Below are positions 7,771 through 15,965 of a DNA stretch of 32,199 nucleotides, in pieces. Every line of letters begins with the position of its first letter. Position 1 is the first letter of the stretch. Made by a program: the position numbers and the translations under genes. This DNA comes from a virus. The stretch lies in IMG/VR virus record IMGVR_UViG_3300013138_000028, positions 1-32,199 of that record. The stretch is one strand, 5' to 3'. The notes below the pieces were generated by a model. The model had not been told where the DNA came from. It did not search any database and was given only the letters and a program-made list of their open reading frames with translations.

Positions 7771-8175
7771 ATGGAACTTACAAGAAAACAATTCAAAAGT
7801 CTGATAGATTTATCAGTCAACACAGGTAAACTAGAAGAACTAAAAAGGTTCGAAGGACAAATTTCTTCTACTGCTTACAGGAGAAGGAAAGAGCAACTCA
7901 GAGAAAAAATTGAGGCATCTCTTGACGTTCTTGAAGAAGGTAAGAGAAGTAGCAGACTTGCAGATGAAAATCTGAAGGTCAGAGTTACTGTTAATGGTAC
8001 CGATGTAAAGACAAGCAACGAAAAGAAATCTTTTTCATCAAAACTTAAAGAAATCTTTGGTCTCAAAGTTGAAGAAGAAGAAGATGATGACAGTTTTAGT
8101 ATTGTTCGTGGAATTATTTTGGATTCTGGCCTCGAAGAATCTGAAGTAATTGGAAAAATCGTTACTGAACTTTAA
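7771..8175 (+). CDS. Hypothetical protein (134 aa), charged helical
   Basis: ATG 7771 (MELTRKQFKSLID) was chosen; the upstream in-frame ATG 7732 lies inside the reductase gene. Residues 1-60 are a charged helix (RRRKEQLREKIEASLDVLEE), the middle has a short strand-rich patch (LKVRVTVNGTDV), then an acidic run EEEEDDD. The last ~35 residues form a small helix-turn-helix-sized segment (IVRGIILDSGLEESEVIGKI). Codon composition is less AT-rich than the flanks. It ends at a strong terminator, so it may be abundantly expressed. No family recognised. Confidence 0.7.
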   Translation: MELTRKQFKSLIDLSVNTGKLEELKRFEGQISSTAYRRRKEQLREKIEASLDVLEEGKRSSRLADENLKVRVTVNGTDVKTSNEKKSFSSKLKEIFGLKVEEEEDDDSFSIVRGIILDSGLEESEVIGKIVTEL

Positions 8176-8198
8176 CACAGTTAACCAAATTAATGATT

Positions 8199-8226
8199 AA
8201 GGGGTTATTAATTTAACCCCTTTTTT
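8199..8226 (+). terminator. Intrinsic terminator
   Basis: AAGGGGTTA (8199-8207) pairs perfectly with TAACCCCTT (8214-8222) around a 6-nt loop and runs into six T (8221-8226). It is a textbook rho-independent terminator after the 7771 gene, 24 bases past its stop. Confidence 0.9.
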
Positions 8227-8243
8227 ATTTTAAAACAAATCAT

Positions 8244-10619
8244 ATGACAGATTTTTCATTTCAAAATAAAGCTTATGATTTGTTACTTAATCTAAAAGAG
8301 GATAAAAGTCAATTACCTATAATTAAATCAGTAAAAGAATTAAGACTGCTAATAGATATTATTAAAGAACAATATCCTATATATGCTACAGCAGATAATC
8401 AAACGTTAATTGATTTTATTAAAGATATTTTTAAGATAAATCCTCTACAAAGATATATGTATATGGCAAATCATACAGAAGATAATCAATATAGACCTAT
8501 AGAATGCTTTGAAATAAAACCAGGTGTGAGATGTAGAATGGAAGGTTCCTATGTAGACTATAAAGGAAAAAGTTATCCTTTTTATTATTATCATACTTTT
8601 CCTATAAAAGAAATGTCTAATAAAGAATATGCACACGAATTTGACAAAATATGGTTTAAAGCTCAAAAAGGCAAAGCATGTATAATTAATACATATAAAT
8701 TCAAAATAGGTGACAAAGTAAGACATATTATAGATCATGATGCAGTAGGTATAATTAGATCAAGAATACCTGCAGGTAAAAGATCTCCATTAACGAATCC
8801 ATATGAATTTAGTCCAAATGCTTATATAATTGACTGGTCTAATATTGGTACTAATTCAGAAATATCATTACAATGTTGGTATAATGAAGATTCGTTAATG
8901 CTATTACAAACTAATAAGTTGGAGGTAAAACCGATGAAGACATTTAATAGACGATTAATTGAAATCGAATATGAAAAATTCTCTCCAAAAGAATGGCTTA
9001 AACAAATAGTTAAAGAAGGATATGACAGAGCAGTATATTTAACTTTATTACAAAAAAATACTGAAAGAAGAGAATTTGGTTGGATAAAACAAACAAAAAA
9101 AATTGAGATAGGATATAATACTTTTAATACATTAAATGCAGTAAAAAATAAATTAAGGCATGTATATCATCTCAAAGATAAAAATATTAAAAATATACAA
9201 ATACTTGATGATATAAATTTCAATAAGAAAAAAGATCATAAAGTAAAAAGACATAAAGTTGATACTATTTCAACTCCAAAACCACAAAAATATCAACGAA
9301 AACTTACTGCAGAAGAAAAACAGTTCAGATTGCTTAATACAAAAAATGGTTCTTTACAAACATATACTTCTCCTCATAAATTAGTATGTGTAAAATATAT
9401 TATTCCTGGAGAAGATGGTTTTCAAACCGTTAGTAGGATTCCAGTAAATGAAGCTAAAAAATTAGTTGGTGTAAAAGATAATTATGAATATGCTTCAAAA
9501 ACTGAATATCAGACTTATCTTAATCACTTAAAAAAAGTAAAAGATGAGAAAAAACCAGGTTTAACTGTTATGGGAACAGATTTTAAAACTAAATTACAAT
9601 TACCTAGAAAAACACGTAGATACGATAAGCAAAAATATCGTAAAGGTTCAAGACTTGTTAAAGAACAATTTGTACCAAAAATAATACCAGAAGAAGAAAT
9701 TGAAATTAATTCAATTAATCCTACTCTTAATACATATGATGAAGAAGGTAATATAATTGGGAAAGAAAGATTTCATATGAAATATATTAAGCCAGCTCAT
9801 GTAATTATTAAAAGAATACTCACAAGAATAAAAGCATGGATTCCCATAAAGATTACAAAAGAAATAATTAATGAAAGAAAAGCTCAATCTGAAAAAGATA
9901 AAGCAAAATATGTTGCTACTAAATTTAAAAAGCCACTATCAGTACTTAAAGAAGAATTTGCTATAAATGAACGTAGAAATGATAAATATTCAGAAAGAGA
10001 AAATTGGAGTAAACATTTTCAAAGACTAGTTACTTTGATTACTACTGGTAATAAATATATAGATGAAGATAAATCTATATATATAAATAAAAAAGGTCTC
10101 TTTGCTATGGTATCTAATATAATTAATTTAGATGCTAAATTACATTGGGATAATATTAAAATACTTGATTTTATTAGATATATACGTCAAACTACACATG
10201 GTGTATTTGATAAAGAATCTAAAGTAAAGAAAATTAGACCATCAAAAGCAAAGAAAGTTAAAAAACAAGTAGAATTTGAACCTATAATGTTTGCAACTAA
10301 AATAAATGCAACTAAACTAAAATATAATTTACCTAATGAAGATAAGAAACTTATTGTTATCTTTAAAGATGGTATTAAAGAAACTGAAGGTGAAGGTATT
10401 TTCAAAGAAGGAAATATAATTCATGAATCTGGAGATATAATTTGTCCTATAAATTCAGTCATTAAATGGAAATATGAAGATGACAAAGATTTTAGTACAA
10501 TGCTTATTGATGAAGGAGGTGGTTTCACTGAAATACCAATAAAATTCAAAAGAAAGAAAAATGAAATCAAATTTAAAAGAATTAAAAAAGCAAATAACAA
10601 TTCTGAAAAATCAGAATAA
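8244..10619 (+). CDS. Large basic protein of unknown function (791 aa)
   Basis: ATG 8244 follows an A/T-rich leader just after a terminator. The protein is strongly basic. Residues ~150-195 (FKIGDKVRHIIDHDAVGIIR then YIIDWSN) read like a small SH3/KOW-type beta-barrel of the kind found in nucleic-acid-binding proteins, and the remainder is Lys-rich helical and linker sequence, with a second strand-rich segment near the C-terminus. There is no signal peptide or membrane span. A strong internal Shine-Dalgarno-like GGAGGT (8921-8926) precedes an in-frame ATG at 8934. The gene overlaps the following phosphoesterase by 59 bases. I recognise no family. Confidence 0.75.
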   Translation: MTDFSFQNKAYDLLLNLKEDKSQLPIIKSVKELRLLIDIIKEQYPIYATADNQTLIDFIKDIFKINPLQRYMYMANHTEDNQYRPIECFEIKPGVRCRMEGSYVDYKGKSYPFYYYHTFPIKEMSNKEYAHEFDKIWFKAQKGKACIINTYKFKIGDKVRHIIDHDAVGIIRSRIPAGKRSPLTNPYEFSPNAYIIDWSNIGTNSEISLQCWYNEDSLMLLQTNKLEVKPMKTFNRRLIEIEYEKFSPKEWLKQIVKEGYDRAVYLTLLQKNTERREFGWIKQTKKIEIGYNTFNTLNAVKNKLRHVYHLKDKNIKNIQILDDINFNKKKDHKVKRHKVDTISTPKPQKYQRKLTAEEKQFRLLNTKNGSLQTYTSPHKLVCVKYIIPGEDGFQTVSRIPVNEAKKLVGVKDNYEYASKTEYQTYLNHLKKVKDEKKPGLTVMGTDFKTKLQLPRKTRRYDKQKYRKGSRLVKEQFVPKIIPEEEIEINSINPTLNTYDEEGNIIGKERFHMKYIKPAHVIIKRILTRIKAWIPIKITKEIINERKAQSEKDKAKYVATKFKKPLSVLKEEFAINERRNDKYSERENWSKHFQRLVTLITTGNKYIDEDKSIYINKKGLFAMVSNIINLDAKLHWDNIKILDFIRYIRQTTHGVFDKESKVKKIRPSKAKKVKKQVEFEPIMFATKINATKLKYNLPNEDKKLIVIFKDGIKETEGEGIFKEGNIIHESGDIICPINSVIKWKYEDDKDFSTMLIDEGGGFTEIPIKFKRKKNEIKFKRIKKANNNSEKSE

Positions 10620-11553
10620 ACAATATGCAGATAGACAAGCTTTTTTGGAAGGTATAAATATTAACAATTTATTTTCATTTGAACAGTTAAGTATTTTACC
10701 TTGTGATACTATAAATGAAGAAGCAATTGCTATTTCTACATTAAGCGATGTTCATATTGAAGAACATGTTCCAAAATCAATTGTTAATAACTTAAATGAA
10801 TATAATATTGATATTGCTTCAGATAGAGTAATAAGATTTTTCAAAAGATTACTATATATGGTTAATCAATCTAGAAAAGCTGGATATACAATAGATCATT
10901 TGGTATTAGCTTTATTAGGTGATTTTATAACTGGATATATTCATGAAGAATTAGAAGAAAATAATTTATTAACTCCGGTACAAGCAACATTATTAATTCA
11001 AGATTTATTAATTAAAGGTATAAGATATCTTTCAGAAAATGGTAATTTTAAATCTATAAAAATTCCTTGTACTCCAGGTAATCATGGTAGAACTACAAAT
11101 AAAAAAAGATATATTAGTGGGTATAAGAATTCATATGAATGGTTAATGTATAACAACATTAAAAAATTATTTAATGAAGAAGGAAAATATAATAACGTAG
11201 AATTTATTATACCAGAATCTGAATATATATACATGGATTTATTTGGTTATATAAACAAATTTTCTCATGGAGATCATTTTAAATATCAAGGTGGTATCGG
11301 TGGTCTTGAAGTTCCATTAAAAAAATGGATTTTACGAGAAAATACTGTTATTAAAACAGATATGTCTTGGATTGCTCATTGGCATCAATATATAATACTT
11401 AATAAAGTACGTGTAAATGGTTCATTAATAGGTTATAATGCATATGCTAGAACATTTGGTTTTGAACCTGAACCACCAAAAATGCAATTTCAATTACTTG
11501 ACAAAAAACGTGGTTATACTTTAAACAATCCAGTCATATTAACAGATTGGTAA
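10561..11553 (+). CDS. Calcineurin-like metallophosphoesterase
   Basis: 330 residues with the ordered metallophosphoesterase motifs: SDVHIEE (D63, H65), LLGDFITG (G120, D121), PGNHGR (N174, H175), SHGDH (H236) and HWHQ (H273, H275). These ligate a di-metal centre that cleaves phosphoester bonds. Phage members act as nucleases or nucleotide phosphatases in DNA metabolism. The N-terminal ~45 residues form a charged helix rather than part of the fold. The start overlaps the end of the 8244 gene by 59 bases, implying coupled expression. The exact substrate cannot be told from sequence; an SbcD/Mre11-type nuclease role is only one option. Confidence 0.85.
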   Translation: MKSNLKELKKQITILKNQNKQYADRQAFLEGININNLFSFEQLSILPCDTINEEAIAISTLSDVHIEEHVPKSIVNNLNEYNIDIASDRVIRFFKRLLYMVNQSRKAGYTIDHLVLALLGDFITGYIHEELEENNLLTPVQATLLIQDLLIKGIRYLSENGNFKSIKIPCTPGNHGRTTNKKRYISGYKNSYEWLMYNNIKKLFNEEGKYNNVEFIIPESEYIYMDLFGYINKFSHGDHFKYQGGIGGLEVPLKKWILRENTVIKTDMSWIAHWHQYIILNKVRVNGSLIGYNAYARTFGFEPEPPKMQFQLLDKKRGYTLNNPVILTDW

Positions 11554-11651
11554 AATAAGTAAAAATGGTAAAAAAGATACTGTTTTATATCCGTTGCTAT
11601 AACCAGTGCATTTTTTAGTATTTAAATATTAATAATTTAAAATACATTAAA

Positions 11652-11813
11652 ATGACAAATGCAAAAAAAGAATTAGAACAATTACTCGATGAAAAAACAA
11701 AAGTAAAATGTACTATACCTAAAGTTATAAATCTGGCTTGCAAGCGTGGACAAGAATGTAGTGATTATTGTCCAGATGATATTAATAAATGTCCGTTTTA
11801 CGAACCTGTATAA
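11652..11813 (+). CDS. Small cysteine-rich protein (53 aa), possible zinc-binding
   Basis: A short ORF with ATG 11652 and TAA 11811-11813, preceded by the A/T-rich leader (TACATTAAAATG) that also precedes other genes here. It starts MTNAKKELEQLLDEK, a short helix. The second half carries five Cys (residues 20, 30, 36, 40, 47) in 28 residues, ending NKCPFYEPV. The spacing CX5CX3CX6C could ligate one metal. It lies between the phosphoesterase and the leader RNA of the polymerase operon. Coding is inferred from start context, composition and Cys pattern; I recognise no family. Confidence 0.55.
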   Translation: MTNAKKELEQLLDEKTKVKCTIPKVINLACKRGQECSDYCPDDINKCPFYEPV

Positions 11814-11839
11814 TGCAAGCTTGTTTATAACTACATATA

Positions 11840-11985
11840 ATGGTAAAAAAGATATCGAATAAATATGTCTTTTTACTGTAACTTCCAAGTAAGATTTTAC
11901 GTTTAACTATTACATTATCTTACTTATTAAAAGAAACTTTTACGTTGAGGTTTGCATTATGAGAAATAGTGTTAAAACGTAAAAT
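11840..11985 (+). promoter_or_regulatory. Leader RNA with mutually exclusive helices
   Basis: Several helices compete in this gene-free stretch. GTAAAAAAGA (about 11843-11852) can pair with TCTTTTTAC (~11868-11877). AAGTAAGAT (11887-11895) pairs perfectly with ATCTTACTT (11917-11925). TTTTACGTT (11938-11946) pairs perfectly with AACGTAAAA (11976-11984). The loop of the second helix repeats that motif as TTTTACGTTTAAC (11895-11907), which can instead pair with GTTAAAACGTAAAA (11971-11984) over 13 pairs with one bulge. The region precedes a terminator-like hairpin and the polymerase operon, the layout expected of an attenuator or switching leader. No known class recognised. Confidence 0.45.
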
Positions 11986-11988
11986 AAG

Positions 11989-12063
11989 ACGATTTACGGG
12001 CACTTTCACACTAGATTATAGAAACCTATTACTGGTGATCTGAAAGTGCCTTAAATCGTTTTT
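11989..12063 (+). terminator. Long hairpin with T-run upstream of the polymerase operon
   Basis: ACGATTTA (11989-11996) pairs with TAAATCGT (12052-12059), and GGCACTTTCA (11999-12008) pairs perfectly with TGAAAGTGCC (12041-12050). The inner CACTAG/CTGGTG adds six more pairs with one wobble. Five T (12059-12063) follow. It lies 13 bases before the next ATG, so it could be a terminator, an attenuator controlled by the preceding leader, or a translational element. Confidence 0.6.
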
Positions 12064-12076
12064 AAATGACCTTAAA

Positions 12077-12352
12077 ATGAATTTATATTACTTTAATCCA
12101 AATAATTATGACATGACATACACAGTCATGGCTAAGAATATAGAAGAAGCTAAAACTTTACTATTAAAATATTTTTTTGATATAGCCAAAAAAGATCCAT
12201 TTAATACAAAAAATGATGGAGAAATATATGACTCTTTTGAAATGAAAGAATATCATAAATGGAAAAATGCATTTGATTTAAATATTTTACCAAATAGTTA
12301 TACAATAGATGAATATAAAGAAGGTGAAGTATTAGTAGGAGAAATTTGTTAA
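12077..12352 (+). CDS. Hypothetical protein (91 aa) upstream of DNA polymerase
   Basis: ATG start 14 bases after the long hairpin. The small protein MNLYYFNPNNYDMTYTVMAK and onward is mixed alpha/beta and acidic, with no membrane span or known motif. Its TAA overlaps the polymerase ATG by one base (TAATG at 12350-12354), so the two are translationally coupled, suggesting a role in replication or in setting polymerase level. No family recognised. Confidence 0.65.
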   Translation: MNLYYFNPNNYDMTYTVMAKNIEEAKTLLLKYFFDIAKKDPFNTKNDGEIYDSFEMKEYHKWKNAFDLNILPNSYTIDEYKEGEVLVGEIC

Positions 12353-13461
12353 TGATTTATATATATGATATAGAATGCTTCCCAAATTATTTTGGGGTAA
12401 CGTTTAAAGACGTAAAAACAAAATATATACAAAATTTTATACTATATCATAGTTATCAGAATGAACAGAATAATAAAAACGATATTGACAAATTAATTGA
12501 GTTTGTCGGTAGAAAGAAAAACAAATGGTTTGTAGGTTATAATAATAAATCATTTGATAATCAATTAATAAATTATATTTATACAAATTATCAAATACAA
12601 AGTATATTTTCTATAGAAGAAAGAACAAAAAATATACATGAATTTATGATGTCTATAATTAATGAAAAAGATACTGAATTTAAATATAGACTACCCTTTC
12701 AATCTGTAGATTTAATGCGAGTAGGTAATACACAACATAAATCTTTAAAATTAGTAGCAGTAAACATTAACTGGCCATTAATACAAGATAGTCCTATACA
12801 TGCTGAACAAATAGTAAAAGATGAAGATTTAGAGGAAATATATAAATATAATTTAAACGATGTTGAGATCACTGAAAAGTTATATCATACATTAAAAGAT
12901 GATATAAACGTAAGATGGGAAGTAGGTCAAAAATATGGTATTGATTTAATGAGTGAACCAGATAGTGGAATGGCTAATCGCCTACTTGAAAAAATGTATA
13001 GCGATGCATCTGGTATACCTATTAAAGAATTAAGGGATATGCGTACAGAACGTAAAATAATACATTATGAAAATATCGTATTTCCTGAAATTAAATTTAC
13101 AACACCAATATTAAATGAACTACTTAAAGAAATTAGATCTCAAAAGTATTATAAAAATCAACCATATTTTAATAAAGTAGTAGTATTTAATGGAGTAAGA
13201 TACAAATTAGGTATAGGTGGTATACATTCTGACGATTTGCCAGGAATATTTACCAATGAAAATGATATTAAAATAATAGATTGCGACATCGTATCAATGT
13301 ATCCTAATTTAGTAATAAATAATAATTTATATCCTGCTCATTTAAATAGAACTTTCTTATCTTTATACAAAAAAATAATAGATCAAAGATTACAAGCTAA
13401 AAAAGAAGGTAGAAATACAGAAGCTTATGTACTAAAAATATTAGTAAATTCTGTATTTGGT
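12352..13461 (+). CDS. Family B DNA polymerase, exon 1 (exonuclease domain, motifs A and B)
   Basis: Encodes residues 1-370 of a predicted 622-residue replicative polymerase (join with 13762-14520). The 3'-5' exonuclease motifs are present: ExoI YDIECFPN (D6, E8), ExoII VGYNNKSFDN (D69), ExoIII YNLND (Y166, D170). Polymerase motif A is DIVSMYPN (D312, S315, Y317). Motif B is KILVNSVFG (K362, N366, G370), with Phe in place of the usual Tyr. The exon ends after the GGT codon of G370. Without splicing the frame would stop at 13465-13467, truncating the protein before motif C. The start overlaps the preceding stop. Compact size agrees with phage PolB enzymes; protein-primed versus primase-dependent use cannot be settled, but a primase is encoded nearby. 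Confidence 0.9.
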
Positions 13462-13761
13462 CGATAAATATTTGAATTAATCGAAACTTTTATTTTTTAT
13501 ATGAATATTATAAAGATTATATTTTTAAATATGCATCAGCCCCTTTGAATAGTAATATTCAAAAGGAATCGGATGAATTCGGTGAAGGTCTAAGTCTTAA
13601 TAAAGATATGATAATACCGAGCCAAGTATTAACTACAGTTAATGAAGGTGTAACGACTACTGGAGAAGTATAGTCTTCTTAATTACCAGCAAGAGCGTCC
13701 GACATCCAATAAATTGGATGATGATATAGTCTAGCCTTTATAGAAATATAAAGTATAAGCG
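13462..13761 (+). ncRNA. Group I self-splicing intron in the DNA polymerase gene (no ORF)
   Basis: 300 nt separating PolB motif B from the rest of the palm domain. The core is recognisable: P-like AATTCGGTGAA (~13574), Q-like AATACCGAGCC (~13612; P4 pairing CGGT/ACCG), R-like TAACGACTAC with GACTA at 13654-13658, and S-like GATATAGTCT with TAGTC at 13726-13730 forming P7. Peripheral hairpins CATCCAA/TTGGATG (~13702-13719) and CTTTGAATA/TATTCAAAAG support folding. Predicted ends are U13461 (5' exon) and G13761 (terminal G); joining gives NSVFG-KTMFEHHW in perfect frame. I could not identify a convincing P1 guide sequence, so the 5' site rests on frame and motif restoration. Confidence 0.85.
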
Positions 13762-14520
13762 AAAACAATGTTTGAACATCATTGGTTATATGATCCTTTA
13801 GTAGGATTAAGAGTAACTATAAATGGCCAATTATTCATGTTAATGTTGATAGAACAATTAAGTGAACAAGGTTTCAAAGTTATATCTGCAAATACTGATG
13901 GATTGGTAACATTAGTACCAGAAAATAAATACGAAGATTATATAAATATATGTCAAAAATGGATGGATTATACTAAATTTATACTAGAATATACAGAATA
14001 TAATAAGTATATAAGAAGAGATGTAAATAATTATATTACTATTAAAACTAATGGTACCATAAAAGAAAAAGGTGAATTTTTACAATACGAAAAAATTACT
14101 TTAAGACAAGGTATTGATAAACCTATAATATCTAAATCATTATATAATTTCTTTGTTAATAATACACCAATAGAAAGTACTATATATAATGAAAATAATA
14201 TATATAGTTTTTGTATAGCAAAAAGAGTAGATAACAAATTTATTAATGAATTTCATACTCTTGAAAATAATATACATAAAGTAGATGAATTACAAAGATC
14301 TATAAGATTTTATATCTCTACTAATGGTGGTACATTATATAAAGTTGATAGAGAAAATAATAAATATATCAATTATTGTGTTGGACGTAAAGTAACTATA
14401 TTAAATAATAACAAAGATATTAAGGATATAGCAGACTACAATATAGATTATGGTTACTATATAAAAGAAGCACAAAAAATAATTGATGAAATTATTAATC
14501 CACAATTAACATTATTTTAA
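13762..14520 (+). CDS. Family B DNA polymerase, exon 2 (motif C, thumb)
   Basis: Encodes residues 371-622. It begins KTMFEHHWLYDPL, completing the motif B helix, and carries motif C in VISANTDGLV (catalytic D416), the last carboxylate needed for nucleotidyl transfer. The remaining ~200 residues are the palm/thumb, ending NPQLTLF. There is no separate promoter or ribosome site before ATG 13768, which fits an exon rather than an independent gene. The next gene begins directly after the stop, with no gap. Phase and residues match exon 1 across the predicted intron. Confidence 0.88.
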   Translation, partial: KTMFEHHWLYDPLVGLRVTINGQLFMLMLIEQLSEQGFKVISANTDGLVTLVPENKYEDYINICQKWMDYTKFILEYTEYNKYIRRDVNNYITIKTNGTIKEKGEFLQYEKITLRQGIDKPIISKSLYNFFVNNTPIESTIYNENNIYSFCIAKRVDNKFINEFHTLENNIHKVDELQRSIRFYISTNGGTLYKVDRENNKYINYCVGRKVTILNNNKDIKDIADYNIDYGYYIKEAQKIIDEIINPQLTLF

Positions 14521-15096
14521 ATGAAAATAAAAGAAATTATAAAAAATATAAAAGGAGTATTTAAATTACCTGTAAAAAAATATTATATAGGTAAACAAAT
14601 ATATGGAACTCCTTATTTTGCTCCAATGAATTTCAGCTCAAATATAATACGAATTAAAAAAGTAACTAAAAAATCAGAAAAAGAAATAAGTAAATTATCT
14701 AATTGGGCGAAAACTGTAAAATCTAATATGTATAATTTACCAATGGTTTCAAGATCTAAATTTTGGGTAATAAAATTATTTAATAATTATTATTGGATTG
14801 AAATAGGTTGGCCAATAAAATGTATAAATTATGATTTAGGTTGGAAAGATAAATTTGAGACTCCTAGATTTGAATGGTGCCCATCTTTTCAAATATGGTT
14901 TTTTAATTGGCAATTTTGTATATATTGGAATGCTCCTAAAATAGAAACAAATAAATGTGATGATACTTATTGGGAAATGGTCTTATGGTATTTAAATTAT
15001 TCCGATAAAGATATAAGTAAAGCTAAAGATACATGGAAATGGAATGATTATGATACGAAAGAATCTACATGGAATGATAAGTATCTAGACTTATAA
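14521..15096 (+). CDS. Hypothetical Trp-rich protein (191 aa)
   Basis: ATG immediately follows the polymerase TAA, so coupling is near certain. The protein starts with a basic amphipathic helix (MKIKEIIKNIKGVFKLPVKK), then becomes unusually rich in Trp, Tyr and Asn (WCPSFQIWFFNWQFCIYWNA around 118-137), with Cys at several sites and a C-terminal acidic/Trp segment. The dense aromatic pattern suggests a beta-rich globular domain rather than a membrane protein. I recall similar Trp-rich unknowns in crAss-like genomes but cannot assign a function. Confidence 0.7.
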   Translation: MKIKEIIKNIKGVFKLPVKKYYIGKQIYGTPYFAPMNFSSNIIRIKKVTKKSEKEISKLSNWAKTVKSNMYNLPMVSRSKFWVIKLFNNYYWIEIGWPIKCINYDLGWKDKFETPRFEWCPSFQIWFFNWQFCIYWNAPKIETNKCDDTYWEMVLWYLNYSDKDISKAKDTWKWNDYDTKESTWNDKYLDL

Positions 15097-15119
15097 TATT
15101 TAACACAATATTAATTAAA

Positions 15120-15698
15120 ATGATAATAGAATATTCAGTAGCGTTATTAGAAGAATTAAAACTAACGCCTAATGAATACTTCATAATTATCTTAATAAAG
15201 CATAAAGAATTTGACCTTGTAAAGAAATTTCTAAAAGAAAATTATACAAAAGAAGATTCTGAAAACTTATTCAAAAAGTTTATCTCACTAAAATATCTAA
15301 CATCTACAAGTTATCTACAAAACTCTTATGACTATAGTTTATGTAAAATAGGTAATGAGTTGTATTCAAAATTAAAGACTGATAATATATTTGAAGAATT
15401 GCTTGAAGAATATCCATCAAGTGTAATGAGAACAGATGGAGTAATAGATTATCTAAGAACAGATCAAAAATCATGCAGAATGGTTTATTTGAAAATAACA
15501 GGTAATAATAAAGCAACTCATGCACATATATTAAAATGTCTTAAATTTGAAGTAGAAAAAAGAAATAGAGATGGCTCTATGAAATATATGCCAAGAATGA
15601 GTAAATGGTTAGCTCAAGAAGCATGGAAATCTTATGAAGATGAAATAAATAAAACTAGAGTAGAAATAGAAGATAAATATGGAACTAAGTTCGAATAA
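15120..15698 (+). CDS. Hypothetical replication-region protein (192 aa), possible winged-helix N-terminus
   Basis: ATG 15120 follows the leader ATTAATTAAAATG. Residues ~1-80 (EYSVALLEELKLTPNEYFII, then KLKEN/TKED helices and FISLKYLTS) resemble a winged-helix arrangement seen in phage replication accessory proteins, and the C-terminal half is helical and basic (KWLAQEAWKSYEDEINKTRV). Its end overlaps the helicase start by 20 bases. A helicase-loader or initiator-like role is plausible from position, but the sequence alone does not establish it. Confidence 0.65.
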   Translation: MIIEYSVALLEELKLTPNEYFIIILIKHKEFDLVKKFLKENYTKEDSENLFKKFISLKYLTSTSYLQNSYDYSLCKIGNELYSKLKTDNIFEELLEEYPSSVMRTDGVIDYLRTDQKSCRMVYLKITGNNKATHAHILKCLKFEVEKRNRDGSMKYMPRMSKWLAQEAWKSYEDEINKTRVEIEDKYGTKFE

Positions 15699-15965
15699 AA
15701 AATTAGAAATAAAACACATTTCTAGTGCAACAAAAGAAATATTAGAGTATATAAATAATAGACGATTTGGTAGAATACGATCATTACGTACAAGATGGTC
15801 TAAATTTAATAGACATTGTATGGGTGGAATTGAACCAAATACTATATATAGTATATGCGGAATATCTGGATCTGGTAAATCTTCTTTCGTTAATAGTTTA
15901 CAGATTGACTTATTCGAACTAAATCCAAATGAAGATTTTGTAGTACTCAATTTTAATTTTGAGAT
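15679..15965 (+). CDS. DnaB-type (SF4) replicative helicase, exon 1 (Walker A)
   Basis: Encodes residues 1-95 plus two bases of codon 96 of a predicted 323-residue helicase (join with 16976-17660; 972 nt in all). Walker A is GISGSGKSS (G61-S69, K67). The exon ends in NFNFE, equivalent to the DnaB SLEM region with catalytic Glu95. Without splicing the frame adds IKPK and stops at 15976-15978. The protein lacks the DnaB N-terminal helical domain and consists essentially of the RecA-like motor, as in many phage helicases. The start lies inside the previous gene. Confidence 0.87.

Noticed and set aside
13619-13628. GCCAAGTAT pairs with the polymerase 5' exon end and could be a P1 guide.
   Set aside because: It overlaps the Q element, which must lie downstream of P1 and P3, so the match is probably fortuitous.
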